64,000 nucleotides of DNA from Arenimonas caeni (GCF_003024235.1 NZ_KZ679084.1:186001-250000); one strand, 5' to 3'. Counted from the first letter of the stretch, positions 36,303 through 45,725 are shown. Made by a program: numbers and translations. Notes: a model not told the origin generated them from the letters alone.

Positions 36303-38399
36303 ATGCCAATGACCTTCCGCGCCAAGCCGCTCGCCCTCGCCCTTTCGATTTCCTTCGCGCTGGCCGCCTGCCAGCCGGCCGCCGACCAGACCGCCCCCGA
36401 GGCGCCGAAGCTGGTGGTGGACCTGTCGCAGGTTGCCCAGCAGCCGATCTCGCTCAACGTCGCCGACCTCGACACCTCGATCGAGGCCTGCCAGGACTTC
36501 AACGGCTTCGTGAACTCCAAGTGGCTCGCCGCCAACCCGGTGCCGGCCGACCGCACCACCTGGGGCGCCTTCCCGGCGCTGGGCGAGCGCTCGCTGCAGG
36601 TGCAGCACGAGATCGCCAAGGCCGCGGCCGCCGGCAGCTGGCCGGCCGGTTCGATGGAGCAGAAGGTCGGTGACTTCTTCGCCGCCGGCATGGACGAGGC
36701 CGCGATCGAGGCCGCCGGCCTGACGCCGATCCAGGCCGAGCTCGACGCCATCGCCGCGCTCACCGCCACCAGCGACATCCCGGGCTTCCTGGGCGACTCG
36801 TACGCCAGCGGCCAGGGCATGCTGTTCGGCTTCTACGCGATGGCCGACTACAACGACTCGACCACCAACATCGCCTACGCCGGCCAGGGCGGCCTGTCCC
36901 TGCCCGAGCGCGCCTACTACCTGGAAGACCGCGAGGACTACAAGCTCGCCCGCGCCGCCTTCCTCGACCACGTGGCCAAGCTGATGCAGCTGGCCGGCGC
37001 CGACGAGGAGACCGCCAAGGCCCAGGCCCAGGTGGTGATGGACTTCGAGACCCGCCTGGCCAAGGCCTCGCTGGGCCGCCTAGAGCTGCGCGACCCGGCC
37101 ACCCGCTACAACCCGGTGAGCCTGGCCGATGCCGACGCCTTGACCCCGAACTTCAGCTGGACGGCCTTCTTCGCCGACCTGGGCGTGAATGCGCCGGAAA
37201 AGTTCTCGCTGGCCAACCCGAACTTCTTCAAGGAGTTCGACGCCATGCTGGCCGACGTGCCGCTGGAGCAGTGGCAGACCTGGCTGCGCTTCCGCGCCAT
37301 CGACGGCGCCTCGCCCTACCTGGGCAAGGCCTTCGTCGAGCGCAACTTCGAGTTCTACGCCAAGACCCTGCGCGGCCAGCAGGAGCAGCAGGAGCGCTGG
37401 AAGCAGGTGCTCGGCGCGCTCAACGGCTCGATGGGCGAAGGCTTCGGCCAGCTCTACGTGGCCCAGGCCTTCCCGCCGGAGTCGAAGGCGAAGATGGAGG
37501 AACTGGTGGGCAACCTGATGGCCGCGCTCAAGGTGCGCCTCGAGAACCTCGAGTGGATGAGCGAGGACACCAAGGCCAAGGCGGTCGAGAAGTGGTCCTC
37601 GTTCACGCCCAAGGTGGGCTACCCGGACAAGTGGCGCGACTGGAACGGCCTGGAGATCAGCCGCGACAGCTACGCCGGCAACCTGATGGCCGCGGCCGCC
37701 TTCAACTACCGCTACAACCTCGACAAGATCGGCAAGCCGGTCGACCGCAGCGAGTGGGGCATGAGCCCGCAGACGGTGAACGCCTACTACCGGGCCACCG
37801 CCAACGAGATCGTGTTCCCGGCCGCCATCCTGCAGCCGCCGTTCTTCGACGTTAACGCCGACGACGCGCTCAACTACGGCGGCATCGGCGCGGTGATCGG
37901 CCACGAGATGCTGCACGGCTTCGACGACCAGGGCAGCAAGTTCGACGCCCAGGGCAACATGGCCAACTGGTGGACCGACGAGGACCGCGCCAAGTTCGAG
38001 GCCGCCGCCTCGAAGCTGGCCGACCAGTACAGCGGCTACGAGGCGCTGCCGGGCCTGTTCGTGAACGGTCGCCTGGGCCTGGGCGAGAACATCGCCGACC
38101 TCGGCGGCACCACCGTCGCCTACGACGCGCTCAAGCGCGCCCAGGGCGAGGGCTTCACCGACCCGATGATCGACGGCTACAGCCAGGACCAGCGCTTCTA
38201 CATGAACTGGGCCACGGTCTGGCGCATCGCCTTCACCGAAGCCCAGCTCAAGCAGCAGCTGACGGTCGGCCCGCACTCGCCGGGCATGTTCCGCGCCATC
38301 GGCGCGCCCTCGAACCAGCAGGCCTTCGCCGACGCCTTCGGCTGCAAGGCGGGCGACAAGATGGTGCGTTCGGGCGACGACCGCGTCGTCATCTGGTAA
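36303..38399 (+). CDS. M13 (neprilysin/PepO) family metallopeptidase, lipoprotein
   Basis: 698 residues (696 if ATG 36309 is used). Lipoprotein signal with lipobox LAAC (about 21-24). The family domain follows: YLGKAFVERNFEF, the substrate-contact NAYYRATANEIVFPAAILQPPFF, zinc site HEMLH with His534, and third ligand Glu595 in GENIADLGG. The C-terminus ends VVIW, as is usual. It degrades peptides up to about 40 residues in the periplasm, facing outward or inward. First of three tandem M13 genes, each preceded by its own signals. A terminator follows it. Confidence 0.95.
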   Translation: MPMTFRAKPLALALSISFALAACQPAADQTAPEAPKLVVDLSQVAQQPISLNVADLDTSIEACQDFNGFVNSKWLAANPVPADRTTWGAFPALGERSLQVQHEIAKAAAAGSWPAGSMEQKVGDFFAAGMDEAAIEAAGLTPIQAELDAIAALTATSDIPGFLGDSYASGQGMLFGFYAMADYNDSTTNIAYAGQGGLSLPERAYYLEDREDYKLARAAFLDHVAKLMQLAGADEETAKAQAQVVMDFETRLAKASLGRLELRDPATRYNPVSLADADALTPNFSWTAFFADLGVNAPEKFSLANPNFFKEFDAMLADVPLEQWQTWLRFRAIDGASPYLGKAFVERNFEFYAKTLRGQQEQQERWKQVLGALNGSMGEGFGQLYVAQAFPPESKAKMEELVGNLMAALKVRLENLEWMSEDTKAKAVEKWSSFTPKVGYPDKWRDWNGLEISRDSYAGNLMAAAAFNYRYNLDKIGKPVDRSEWGMSPQTVNAYYRATANEIVFPAAILQPPFFDVNADDALNYGGIGAVIGHEMLHGFDDQGSKFDAQGNMANWWTDEDRAKFEAAASKLADQYSGYEALPGLFVNGRLGLGENIADLGGTTVAYDALKRAQGEGFTDPMIDGYSQDQRFYMNWATVWRIAFTEAQLKQQLTVGPHSPGMFRAIGAPSNQQAFADAFGCKAGDKMVRSGDDRVVIW

Positions 38400-38421
38400 G
38401 CCCCGCCCCACCGCTGCACCG

Positions 38422-38448
38422 AAAAGCCCGGCCTCGCGCCGGGCTTTT
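38422..38448. terminator. Rho-independent terminator after the first M13 gene
   Basis: An 11-bp stem (AAAAGCCCGGC / GCCGGGCTTTT) with a CTCGC loop and a following TTTTCC run, 22 nt after the stop. The A/T tracts on both sides mean it could also work in the other direction. Confidence 0.85.
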
Positions 38449-38507
38449 CCTTTTCCGCGCCCCGCGCGGGCCCCTGCCCTGCTGCACCTGCAGGCGGTCT
38501 GGATCTT

Positions 38508-38535
38508 CCACAGGAGCCGCTTCAGGGGTGAAGCC
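38508..38535 (+). repeat. REP-like GGAG-CTTC element, copy 1
   Basis: ACAGGAGCCGCTTCAGGGG followed by GAAGCC. This is a degenerate form of the GTAGGAG-GGCTTCAGCC short repeats common in Pseudomonas and Xanthomonadaceae. Two further copies lie on the opposite strand within 220 bp. Confidence 0.5.
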
Positions 38536-38539
38536 TTAT

Positions 38540-38586
38540 GCCTTCCGTCGGGTTGGTCGCCCCCGGCGACCAACCCGACGGAAGGC
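38540..38586. repeat. 22-bp perfect hairpin with 3-nt loop
   Basis: Arms 38540-38561 and 38565-38586 are perfect complements (GCCTTCCGTCGGGTTGG..., loop CCC). Such a long perfect cruciform is not a simple terminator: no T-run follows. It is inside a 372-nt gap between two M13 genes and flanked by three REP-like units. Confidence 0.85.
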
Positions 38587-38600
38587 GGTCGAAGGCAAAG

Positions 38601-38628
38601 GGCGTCGGCCCCGAAGGGCGTCCTGCGA
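38601..38628 (-). repeat. REP-like GGAG-CTTC element, copy 2
   Basis: On the minus strand: CTCGCAGGACGCCCTTCGGG then GCCGACGCC. It matches copy 3 at most positions around AGGA-GCCCTTCGGG-CCGAC, with an internal palindrome. Confidence 0.5.
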
Positions 38629-38703
38629 GGGCGAGGCGTGACTATCGACTTATGCCGGCCCCCGGCCGCGGGCGCAGAATCGGGGGTGGTGGGCATGCCC
38701 GGC

Positions 38704-38730
38704 GGAGTCGGGCCCGAAGGCCCTCCTACG
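38704..38730 (-). repeat. REP-like GGAG-CTTC element, copy 3
   Basis: On the minus strand: CGTAGGAGGGCCTTCGGGCC then CGACTCC. This is the copy nearest to the GTAGGAG consensus, with the imperfect inverted repeat GGGCCTTCGGGCCC. It ends 42 nt before the next gene's GTG. With copies 1 and 2 it fills most of the 38450-38771 gap. Confidence 0.55.
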
Positions 38731-38771
38731 TTCATTTCTTGCCGCCCCCGCCCGGGGGCACGGAGCCCCTC

Positions 38772-40865
38772 GTGAATTTCCGCACCCTCAAACCCCTGTC
38801 GCTGGCCCTCGCCGTCAGCGTCGCCCTTGCCGCCTGCCAAAAGGCCGAGACCCCGGCCGACACCGCCGTGGCCGAGCCGGCCAGGCCGGCCATCGACCTG
38901 GCCAGCCTCAAGACCCCGGTCAGCTCGCTGCAGGCCGCCGACCTCGACACCAGCGTCTCCGCCTGCACCGACCTCGACCAGTTCGTGAACGCCAAGTGGC
39001 TCGCCGCCAACCCGGTGCCGGCCGACCGCACCACCTGGGGCAGCTTCGAACTGCTGGCCGACCGCTCGCTCGAGATCCAGCGCGCCCTGGTCGAGAACCT
39101 CGCCGCCACCAACGCCGACACCGGCACCGCCAAGCTCATCGGCGACGTCTGGGCCACCGGCATGGACGAGGCCGGCATCGAAGCCGCCGGCCTGGCGCCG
39201 ATCCAGTCGATCCTCGATTCCATCGCCGCGCTCGACTCCGGCGACGCGGTGGCCGAGTGGCTGCGCGGCAACTACGCCAAGGGCCAGGGCTACGTGTTCG
39301 GCTTCGGCCCGAGCCCGGACTTCGCCAACTCGAGCATGAACATCGCCTACGCCGGCCAGGGCGGCCTGGGCCTGCCGGACAAGGGCTACTACTTCGACGA
39401 CCAGCACGCCGGCATCCGCGAGGCCTACGTCGCGCACGTGGCCAAGGTGCTCGAGCTGGCCGGCGCCGACGCCGCCACCGCCGCCGCGCAGGCCGCCGAG
39501 GTGATGGCCTTCGAGACCCGCCTGGCCAAGGTGTCGATGTCGAGCGAGGAGCTCTCGCGCGACGTGTCCAAGTACTACAACCCGGTGAGCCTGGCCGACG
39601 CCGACGCGATCAGCCCGAACTTCCCGTGGTCGAAGTTCTTCGACTCGCAGGGCATCGCCGCGCCGGCGATGTTCTCGCTGGCCCAGCCCGACTTCCACAA
39701 GGAAGTGAGCAGCATGCTCGCCGACGTGCCGGTCGCCACCTGGCAGGCCTACCTGCGCTACCAGGCCATCGACAGCGCCGCGCCCTTCCTGGCCAGCGCC
39801 TACGCCGAGGAGAACTTCAACTTCTACGGCCGCACCCTGCGCGGCCAGCAGGAGATGCAGCCGCGCTGGAAGCGCGTGCTCAACACCATCAATGGCCAGA
39901 TGGGCGAGGCCCTGGGCCAGGAGTACGTGCAGGTCGCGTTCTCGCCCGAGGCCAAGGAGCGCATGCAGCAGCTGGTGGGCAACCTGTCCGAAGCGCTCAA
40001 GGCCCGCATCGAGGGCCTGGAGTGGATGGGCGAGGACACCAAGGCCAAGGCGCTCGAGAAGTGGGCCGCTTTCACGCCCAAGATCGGCTACCCGGACAAG
40101 TGGCGTGACTGGAGCGGCCTGCAGACCGGCCGCGACAGCTACGTGGCCAACCTGATGGCCGCCAACGAGTTCAACTACCGCTTCAACCTGGCCAAGATCG
40201 GCCAGCCGGTCGACAAGACCGAGTGGCAGATGAGCCCGCAGACGGTCAACGCCTACTACAACCCGCTGGCCAACGAGATCGTCTTCCCGGCCGCCATCCT
40301 GCAGCCGCCCTTCTTCGACCTGCAGGCCGACGACGCGCTCAACTACGGCGGCATCGGCGCGGTGATCGGCCACGAGATGATCCACGGCTACGACGACCAG
40401 GGCAGCCGCTTCGGTGCCTCGGGCAACTTCGAGAACTGGTGGTCCGACAAGGACAAGGCCGGCTTCGAGGAGCGCACCGGCAAGCTGGTGGCACAGTTCG
40501 ACGAGTACGTCGCCATCGACGACCTGCACGTCAACGGCAAGCTGACGCTGGGCGAGAACATCGCCGACCTCGGCGGCCTGGCCGTGGCCTACGACGCCCT
40601 GCAGCGTGAGCTGGCCACCAAGAAGGTGGGCGAGATCGACGGCTACACCCAGGACCAGCGCTTCTTCATGAACTGGGCCACCGTCTGGCGCCGCAACTTC
40701 AAGCCCGAGGAGCTGAAGGTGCGCCTGCAGACCGACCCGCACGCCCCGGCGCGCTTCCGCGCGATCGGCGCGCCCTCGAACCTGCCGACCTTCGCCGCCG
40801 CCTTCGGCTGCCAGGCCGGCGACCCGATGGTGCGCCCGGCCGACAAGCAGGTCGCCATCTGGTGA
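38772..40865 (+). CDS. M13 (neprilysin/PepO) family metallopeptidase, lipoprotein
   Basis: 697 residues from a GTG start with GGAG 7 nt upstream. Lipobox LAAC at about 20-23. The zinc and catalytic motif HEMIH (His534) and Glu595 in GENIADLGG fall at exactly the same residue numbers as in the preceding gene. The two proteins share long identical blocks such as KWLAANPVPADRTTWG, so they arose by tandem duplication. Predicted periplasmic endopeptidase anchored by lipid. The substrate is unknown. It is followed by a terminator and by a third, degenerate copy. Confidence 0.94.
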   Translation: MNFRTLKPLSLALAVSVALAACQKAETPADTAVAEPARPAIDLASLKTPVSSLQAADLDTSVSACTDLDQFVNAKWLAANPVPADRTTWGSFELLADRSLEIQRALVENLAATNADTGTAKLIGDVWATGMDEAGIEAAGLAPIQSILDSIAALDSGDAVAEWLRGNYAKGQGYVFGFGPSPDFANSSMNIAYAGQGGLGLPDKGYYFDDQHAGIREAYVAHVAKVLELAGADAATAAAQAAEVMAFETRLAKVSMSSEELSRDVSKYYNPVSLADADAISPNFPWSKFFDSQGIAAPAMFSLAQPDFHKEVSSMLADVPVATWQAYLRYQAIDSAAPFLASAYAEENFNFYGRTLRGQQEMQPRWKRVLNTINGQMGEALGQEYVQVAFSPEAKERMQQLVGNLSEALKARIEGLEWMGEDTKAKALEKWAAFTPKIGYPDKWRDWSGLQTGRDSYVANLMAANEFNYRFNLAKIGQPVDKTEWQMSPQTVNAYYNPLANEIVFPAAILQPPFFDLQADDALNYGGIGAVIGHEMIHGYDDQGSRFGASGNFENWWSDKDKAGFEERTGKLVAQFDEYVAIDDLHVNGKLTLGENIADLGGLAVAYDALQRELATKKVGEIDGYTQDQRFFMNWATVWRRNFKPEELKVRLQTDPHAPARFRAIGAPSNLPTFAAAFGCQAGDPMVRPADKQVAIW

Positions 40866-40891
40866 CCTGAACAGGCTGGAGCGGCAGTCAC

Positions 40892-40924
40892 GACGGCCCG
40901 GGACCTCCCGGGCCGTCTTTTCTT
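40892..40924 (+). terminator. Rho-independent terminator after the second M13 gene
   Basis: An 11-bp perfect GC stem (GACGGCCCGGG / CCCGGGCCGTC), loop ACCT, followed by TTTTCTT. It begins 27 nt after the stop codon and separates the second from the third M13 gene, which therefore needs its own promoter. Confidence 0.9.
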
Positions 40925-40952
40925 GGGAGCCACCCCGCCCCGGCGGTAGAAT
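40923..40952 (+). promoter_or_regulatory. Sigma-70-like promoter of the third M13 gene
   Basis: TTGGGA (40923-40928), 18-bp spacer, TAGAAT (40947-40952). A Shine-Dalgarno GAGGAG sits about 7 nt ahead of the ATG at 40978. It directly follows the terminator T-run. Confidence 0.55.
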
Positions 40953-40977
40953 CGCCCTCCCCCACGAGGAGTCCGCG

Positions 40978-42870
40978 ATGTCCCTGCGCACCGCCCCCCT
41001 GTTTGCCGCCCTCCTGCTCAGCCTGGCCGCCGCCCCCGCCGCCGCCCAGCGGGCGCCCGCCAAACCGGCCGCCTGCGTCGACTTCTACGCCCATATCAAC
41101 CACGACTGGCTGGCCGCGAACCCGCTGCCGGCCGGCCGCACCGCCTTCAGCCGCTGGGACGAGCTGACCGCCCTGGGCCTGGCCCAGCGCAACCAGGTGC
41201 TGGGCGCGACCACCGCGCCCGAGGGCGCCACCGTCTCCCTGCACCTGGCCCAGCTGTTCGCCTCGGCCCAGGACGAGGCCGGCATCGAGGCCAATGGCCT
41301 CAAGTCGCTGGCGCCGCTGTTCGAAGTGATCGAGGCCATCCGCCGCAAGAAGGACATCGCCCCCGCCATCGCCCGCCTGCACGCCCTGGGCATGCCGGTG
41401 CTGGTGGACGTGCAGGTGCTGCGCGACGACAAGGGCGAGCCGTACGCCCAGCTCGGCGCCGGCGGCCTGGGCCTGCCCGACGCCGGCTTCTACACCGGCG
41501 GCGAACCCGAACTGGCCGCGGTGCGCACCCAGTACAAGGCCGCGCTGGCCGAGTGGCTGCGCCACGGCGGCGTCGCCAGCCGCGACGTGGCCGCGCAGGC
41601 CGAGGGCGCCTGGCAGTTCGAGCTGATCCTGGCCAACGCCACCGCCGCCGGCACGCCCTTCCAGGTGATGAAGATCGAGGACGCCGCCAAGGTGGCCGGC
41701 GCGCTGGAGATCCAGGGCCTGCTGGCCGCGCACGGCCTGAAGGCCAGCCAGGTGGCGATGACCGGCCCGGGCTTCTTCCGCGCCATCGACCAGATGATCA
41801 ACCGCAACAAGCCCGAGCAGTGGCGCGCCTACCTGCGCGCCCAGGTGCTGCGCGAGATGGCGCCCACGCTCGGCAAGTCGCTGCACGACCCCTGGGTGCA
41901 GCTCTACGACGTGACCCTGGGTGGCCAGGCCGAACCCACCCCGCGCGCGGTGCGGGCGCGCCAGGTGCTCGAGGCGCGCGTGCCGGGCTTCCTGGACGCG
42001 GCCTACACCGAACGTTTCCTGCCGGTGCCGCGCCAGCGCCGGGCCCAGGAGATCGCCGCGCAGGTGCGCGCCGCCGCCGGCGCCGCCATCGACCGCGCGC
42101 CCTGGCTCAGCGCCGCCGGCAAGGCCGGTGCCCGCCAGCGCCTGGACGCGATGACGATCCAGGTGGGCCTCGACGCCCCCGCCAACCTGTTCGACGACCT
42201 GGTCTTCAAGCGCGACGACCTGGCCGGCAACGTGCTGGCCCTGCGCCGCTGGCTGATGAAGTACTCGCTGCCGCGCGCGCGCTACGCCTGGCCGGCGGAG
42301 CAATGGCAGCCCCTGGTGGCCTGGATGCCCGGGGAAAACCGCCTGGTGGTGACCTCGGCCACGCTGCAGCCGCCGGTGATCGGCGACGCCGCCGACGCCG
42401 GCGACTACGGCAGCTTCGGCGGCCTGCTGGCCCAGCAGATGATGCTGGCCTTCCAGGCCTGGGACGGCGCCGACGCCACGGCCTGGAACCAGCGCGCCGC
42501 GCCGCTGGTCCCGCAATACAACGCCTACTCCGCCACCGGCGGCGCTACCCGCGTCAACGGCACCCGCACCCTCGCCCAGAACCAGGCCGACCTGGCCGGG
42601 CTGGAGATCGCCTGGCAGGCCCTGGCCGCAGGCGGCGAACCGAACCAGGCGCAGGCCCAGGCCTTCTTCGCCGGCTGGGCCGGGCTGTGGGCGCGCCAGG
42701 ACCAGGCCCAGGCCCTGGCCGACGCGCAGGCCAGCACCGACCACGCGCCGGCGCGCTGGCGCGTGAATGGCCCGCTGGCCAACCTGCCCGCCTTCGGCAA
42801 GGCCCACGCCTGCCCGGCCCGCGCCGCGATGCAGCGCGCGGCCAAGGACCAGGTGGCGTTCTGGCGCTGA
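40978..42870 (+). CDS. Catalytically dead M13-family peptidase homologue, secreted
   Basis: 630 residues with a cleavable signal peptide (ending AAAPAAAQ, about 24) and no lipobox. It shares the M13 framework: CVDFYAHINHDWLAANPLPAGR, LGLPDAGFYTGG and ATLQPPVIG. The active site is gone: HE-M-x-H of the paralogues reads Q486-Q-M-M-L490, and the GENIAD glutamate is Q534 in AQNQADLAG. It therefore lacks all three zinc ligands and the catalytic Glu, yet the frame is open over its length and the C-terminal aromatic remains (VAFWR). It may bind peptides or regulate the neighbouring enzymes. The stop overlaps rapA by 1 nt. Confidence 0.9.
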   Translation: MSLRTAPLFAALLLSLAAAPAAAQRAPAKPAACVDFYAHINHDWLAANPLPAGRTAFSRWDELTALGLAQRNQVLGATTAPEGATVSLHLAQLFASAQDEAGIEANGLKSLAPLFEVIEAIRRKKDIAPAIARLHALGMPVLVDVQVLRDDKGEPYAQLGAGGLGLPDAGFYTGGEPELAAVRTQYKAALAEWLRHGGVASRDVAAQAEGAWQFELILANATAAGTPFQVMKIEDAAKVAGALEIQGLLAAHGLKASQVAMTGPGFFRAIDQMINRNKPEQWRAYLRAQVLREMAPTLGKSLHDPWVQLYDVTLGGQAEPTPRAVRARQVLEARVPGFLDAAYTERFLPVPRQRRAQEIAAQVRAAAGAAIDRAPWLSAAGKAGARQRLDAMTIQVGLDAPANLFDDLVFKRDDLAGNVLALRRWLMKYSLPRARYAWPAEQWQPLVAWMPGENRLVVTSATLQPPVIGDAADAGDYGSFGGLLAQQMMLAFQAWDGADATAWNQRAAPLVPQYNAYSATGGATRVNGTRTLAQNQADLAGLEIAWQALAAGGEPNQAQAQAFFAGWAGLWARQDQAQALADAQASTDHAPARWRVNGPLANLPAFGKAHACPARAAMQRAAKDQVAFWR

Positions 42871-45719
42871 TGGACAAGCTCTTCGCCCCCGGACAACGCT
42901 GGTTCTCGAGCGCCGAACCCGAACTCGGCCTGGGCACGGTGCTGCGCCTGGCCGGACGCCAGGTGCAGATCGTCTTCACTGGCTCGGGCGTGGTGCGCAT
43001 GTACGCGCTGGGCTCGGCGCCGCTGCTGCGGGCGGTGTTCCGCCCCGGCGAGCGGGTGCGCGTCGGCGGCCACGACCTCGAGGTCGCGCAGGTCGAGGCG
43101 CGCGGCGCGCTGGTGCACTACCTGTGCGGCGAACACTGGCACGCCGAGGGCGAGCTCGATGCCGAACAGCCGGTGTCGCAGGCCGACTCGCGCCTGCTCT
43201 CGGGCCGGGTCGATCGCAACGACCAGTTCGAGTTCCGGGTCGAAAGCCTGCGCCGCCGCGCCGAGGCGCGCGCGCACCCGGGCTGGGGCGTGCTGGGCGC
43301 GCGCATCGACCTGGTGCCGCATCAGCTGCAGGTGGCCGAGGCCGCCGCCGCGCGCCGGCCGCCGCGCCTGCTGCTGGCCGACGAGGTCGGCCTGGGCAAG
43401 ACCATCGAAGCCTGCCTGGTCACCGCCCAGGCGCTGGCCTCGGGCCGCGCGCGCCGCGTGCTGGTGCTGGTGCCCGAGAGCCTGGTCAACCAGTGGTTCG
43501 TCGAACTGCTGCGCCGCTTCAACCTTGCCTTCGCCATCTACGACGAGGAGCGCTGCGAGTCGATCGAGCTCACCGAGCCGCGGGCCAATCCCTTCGAGGA
43601 CGAGCAGTGCGTCATCGCCTCGGTGGACTGGCTGGCCAGCCACGAAAAGCGCGCCCGCCAGGCACTCGAGGCCGGCTGGGACCTGCTGCTGGTGGACGAG
43701 GCGCACCACCTGGTGTGGACGCCGGAGTTCACCAGCCCCGGCTATGCCCTGGTCGAAGCGCTGTCGGCGCGCACGCCGGGCCTGCTGCTGCTGACCGCGA
43801 CGCCGGAACAGCTGGGCCTGGGCGGCCACTTCGCGCGCCTGCGCCTGCTCGACCCGGCCCGCTACACGGATCTTGAAGCCTTCCGCGCCGAGACCCGCGG
43901 CTACCTCGCCCTCTCGGGCCTGGCCGGCCGCCTGCTCGACGGCGAGGCCCTGACCACCGGCGACATGCAGCCGCTGGCGGCGCTGTTCCCCGGCGATGAC
44001 GAGCACCTGGCCCAGCGCCTGGGCCGCATCGCCAACGGCGACGCCGCCGAGCGCGATGCGCTGCTGGCCGACCTGGTCGACCGCCACGGCACCGGCCGGG
44101 TGATGGTGCGCAACCGTCGCGCCGCGGTCGGTGGCTTCCCGGAACGCATCCCGCACGTCACCACCCTGCCCGCGCCGGAGGACCCGACCGTGCTCGGCCG
44201 TCTGCGCGCCGAGTTCGCCCACGACGTCGGCGACACCGACGACGAGCCGGAGCACGACTTCACGCGCGACCCGCGCATGGACTGGCTGCTCGAAACGCTC
44301 GAGGCCGTGGCGCCGGCCAAGGTGCTGCTGCTGTGCCGCTCGCGCGCCAAGGTGCAGGCCATCGAGGAAGCCCTGCGCCTGCGCAGCGGCCTGCAGGTGG
44401 CGCGTTTCCACGAAGACATGAACCTGCTCCAGCGCGACCGCAACGCCGCCTACTTCGCCGACCCGGAGGGCGCGCGCCTGCTGGTGTCGAGCGAGATCGG
44501 CGCCGAAGGCCGCAACTTCCAGTTCGCCCAGCACCTGCTGCTGTGGGACCTGCCGCTGCACCCGGACATGCTCGAGCAGCGCATCGGCCGGCTCGACCGC
44601 ATCGGCCAGCAGGGCGACGTGCACCTGCACGCCGCCGCCGTCGCCGGCAGCGCGCAGGAAGTGCTGCAGCGCTGGCTGCACGAGGGCCTGGACGCCTTCC
44701 GCCAGGTGCTGCCCGACGGCCGCGAGCTGCTGCGCAGCTTCGGCGCCGAGCTGCTGGACCTGGCCGCGCAGGATGCCGACGCGCGCGAGCCGGCCTTCAC
44801 CGGGCTGCTTGAACGCAGCCGCACGAAACACGCGGAACTCTCGCGCCTGATCGCCGAGGGCCGCGACCGCCTGCTCGAACTTGGCAGCCGCGGCCTGGGC
44901 GAAGCCGACGCGCTGCGCCGCGCCCTGGCCGAGGACGACGCCCACGCGGCGCTCGACGACTTCCCGCTGCGCCTGCTGGAAAGCTTCGGCGTGCACAACG
45001 AACCGCTGGGCCCGAACACCTGGGTGCTCGACCCCGAGCACCTGACCGTGGACGGCTTCGAAGAGCTGCGCCAGGGCCCGCGCGCCTGCACCACCGACCG
45101 CGCCACCGCGCTCGCGCGCGACGACCTGCTCTACCTGCGCCCGGACCACCCGCTGGTGCTGTCGGCGCTCGACCTGCTGGTCTCGGGCGAATCAGGCAAC
45201 GCCGCCTTCCTGGTGGACGACGCGCTGCCGCCGCGCACCGTGGTGCTCGAGGCCGTGAACGTGATCGAGTGCGTGGCCGAGCGCCGGCTCGACATCGAGC
45301 GCTGGCTGCCGCCGGCGCCGCTGTCGGTGGCGGTGGACACGCGCCTGCAGCCGCGCCCGGACTTCGCGCCCGGCGAGCGCGCGCGCCATCGCGCCGGCGA
45401 CCGCGTGTTCGACCTCGGCCCGCAGCGCAAGGTGCTGGCGGCGCTGGTGCCGCCGATGCTCGAACGCGCGAGGGAAGCCGCGCAGACGGCGGCGCAGGCG
45501 CGCATCGAGGCCGCGCTGGCCGCGGCGGCGGCGTCCTTCGATGCCGAGCTGGCGCGCCTGCGCGCGCTGGCGCGGGTCAACCCGGCGGTTCGCCCGGCGG
45601 AGATCGCCGGGCTCGAAGCCGAACGCGAGGCCGTGCTGGCCGCCCTGCCCACCGCGCGTCCGCGCCTGGACAGCCTGCGACTGGTCGCCAGCCCCGACTT
45701 CCTGCAGCTGCGCCGCTGA
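42870..45719 (+). CDS. rapA: RNA polymerase-associated ATP-dependent helicase RapA
   Basis: 949 residues, typical length. Swi2/Snf2-type ATPase that recycles stalled or post-termination RNA polymerase. N-terminal Tudor-like domains (1-110), helicase core with Walker A DEVGLGKTIEA (about 170), the Walker B variant DEAHH (about 275), motif VLLLCRSRAKVQAIE and LEQRIGRLDRIGQQGDVHLH (motif VI) around 575. The C-terminal RapA domain follows. The ATG shares one base with the stop of the M13 homologue, so it is translationally coupled to it. Confidence 0.96.
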   Translation: MDKLFAPGQRWFSSAEPELGLGTVLRLAGRQVQIVFTGSGVVRMYALGSAPLLRAVFRPGERVRVGGHDLEVAQVEARGALVHYLCGEHWHAEGELDAEQPVSQADSRLLSGRVDRNDQFEFRVESLRRRAEARAHPGWGVLGARIDLVPHQLQVAEAAAARRPPRLLLADEVGLGKTIEACLVTAQALASGRARRVLVLVPESLVNQWFVELLRRFNLAFAIYDEERCESIELTEPRANPFEDEQCVIASVDWLASHEKRARQALEAGWDLLLVDEAHHLVWTPEFTSPGYALVEALSARTPGLLLLTATPEQLGLGGHFARLRLLDPARYTDLEAFRAETRGYLALSGLAGRLLDGEALTTGDMQPLAALFPGDDEHLAQRLGRIANGDAAERDALLADLVDRHGTGRVMVRNRRAAVGGFPERIPHVTTLPAPEDPTVLGRLRAEFAHDVGDTDDEPEHDFTRDPRMDWLLETLEAVAPAKVLLLCRSRAKVQAIEEALRLRSGLQVARFHEDMNLLQRDRNAAYFADPEGARLLVSSEIGAEGRNFQFAQHLLLWDLPLHPDMLEQRIGRLDRIGQQGDVHLHAAAVAGSAQEVLQRWLHEGLDAFRQVLPDGRELLRSFGAELLDLAAQDADAREPAFTGLLERSRTKHAELSRLIAEGRDRLLELGSRGLGEADALRRALAEDDAHAALDDFPLRLLESFGVHNEPLGPNTWVLDPEHLTVDGFEELRQGPRACTTDRATALARDDLLYLRPDHPLVLSALDLLVSGESGNAAFLVDDALPPRTVVLEAVNVIECVAERRLDIERWLPPAPLSVAVDTRLQPRPDFAPGERARHRAGDRVFDLGPQRKVLAALVPPMLERAREAAQTAAQARIEAALAAAAASFDAELARLRALARVNPAVRPAEIAGLEAEREAVLAALPTARPRLDSLRLVASPDFLQLRR

Positions 45720-45725
45720 CCGGCC

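Noticed and set aside
37080-41063. Open frame of 1327 codons on the minus strand across the M13 genes
   Set aside because: It is the antisense of two M13 genes whose motifs are clear. Very high G+C removes stops from the antisense frame; the product is a low-complexity Gly/Val/Ala/Arg string.
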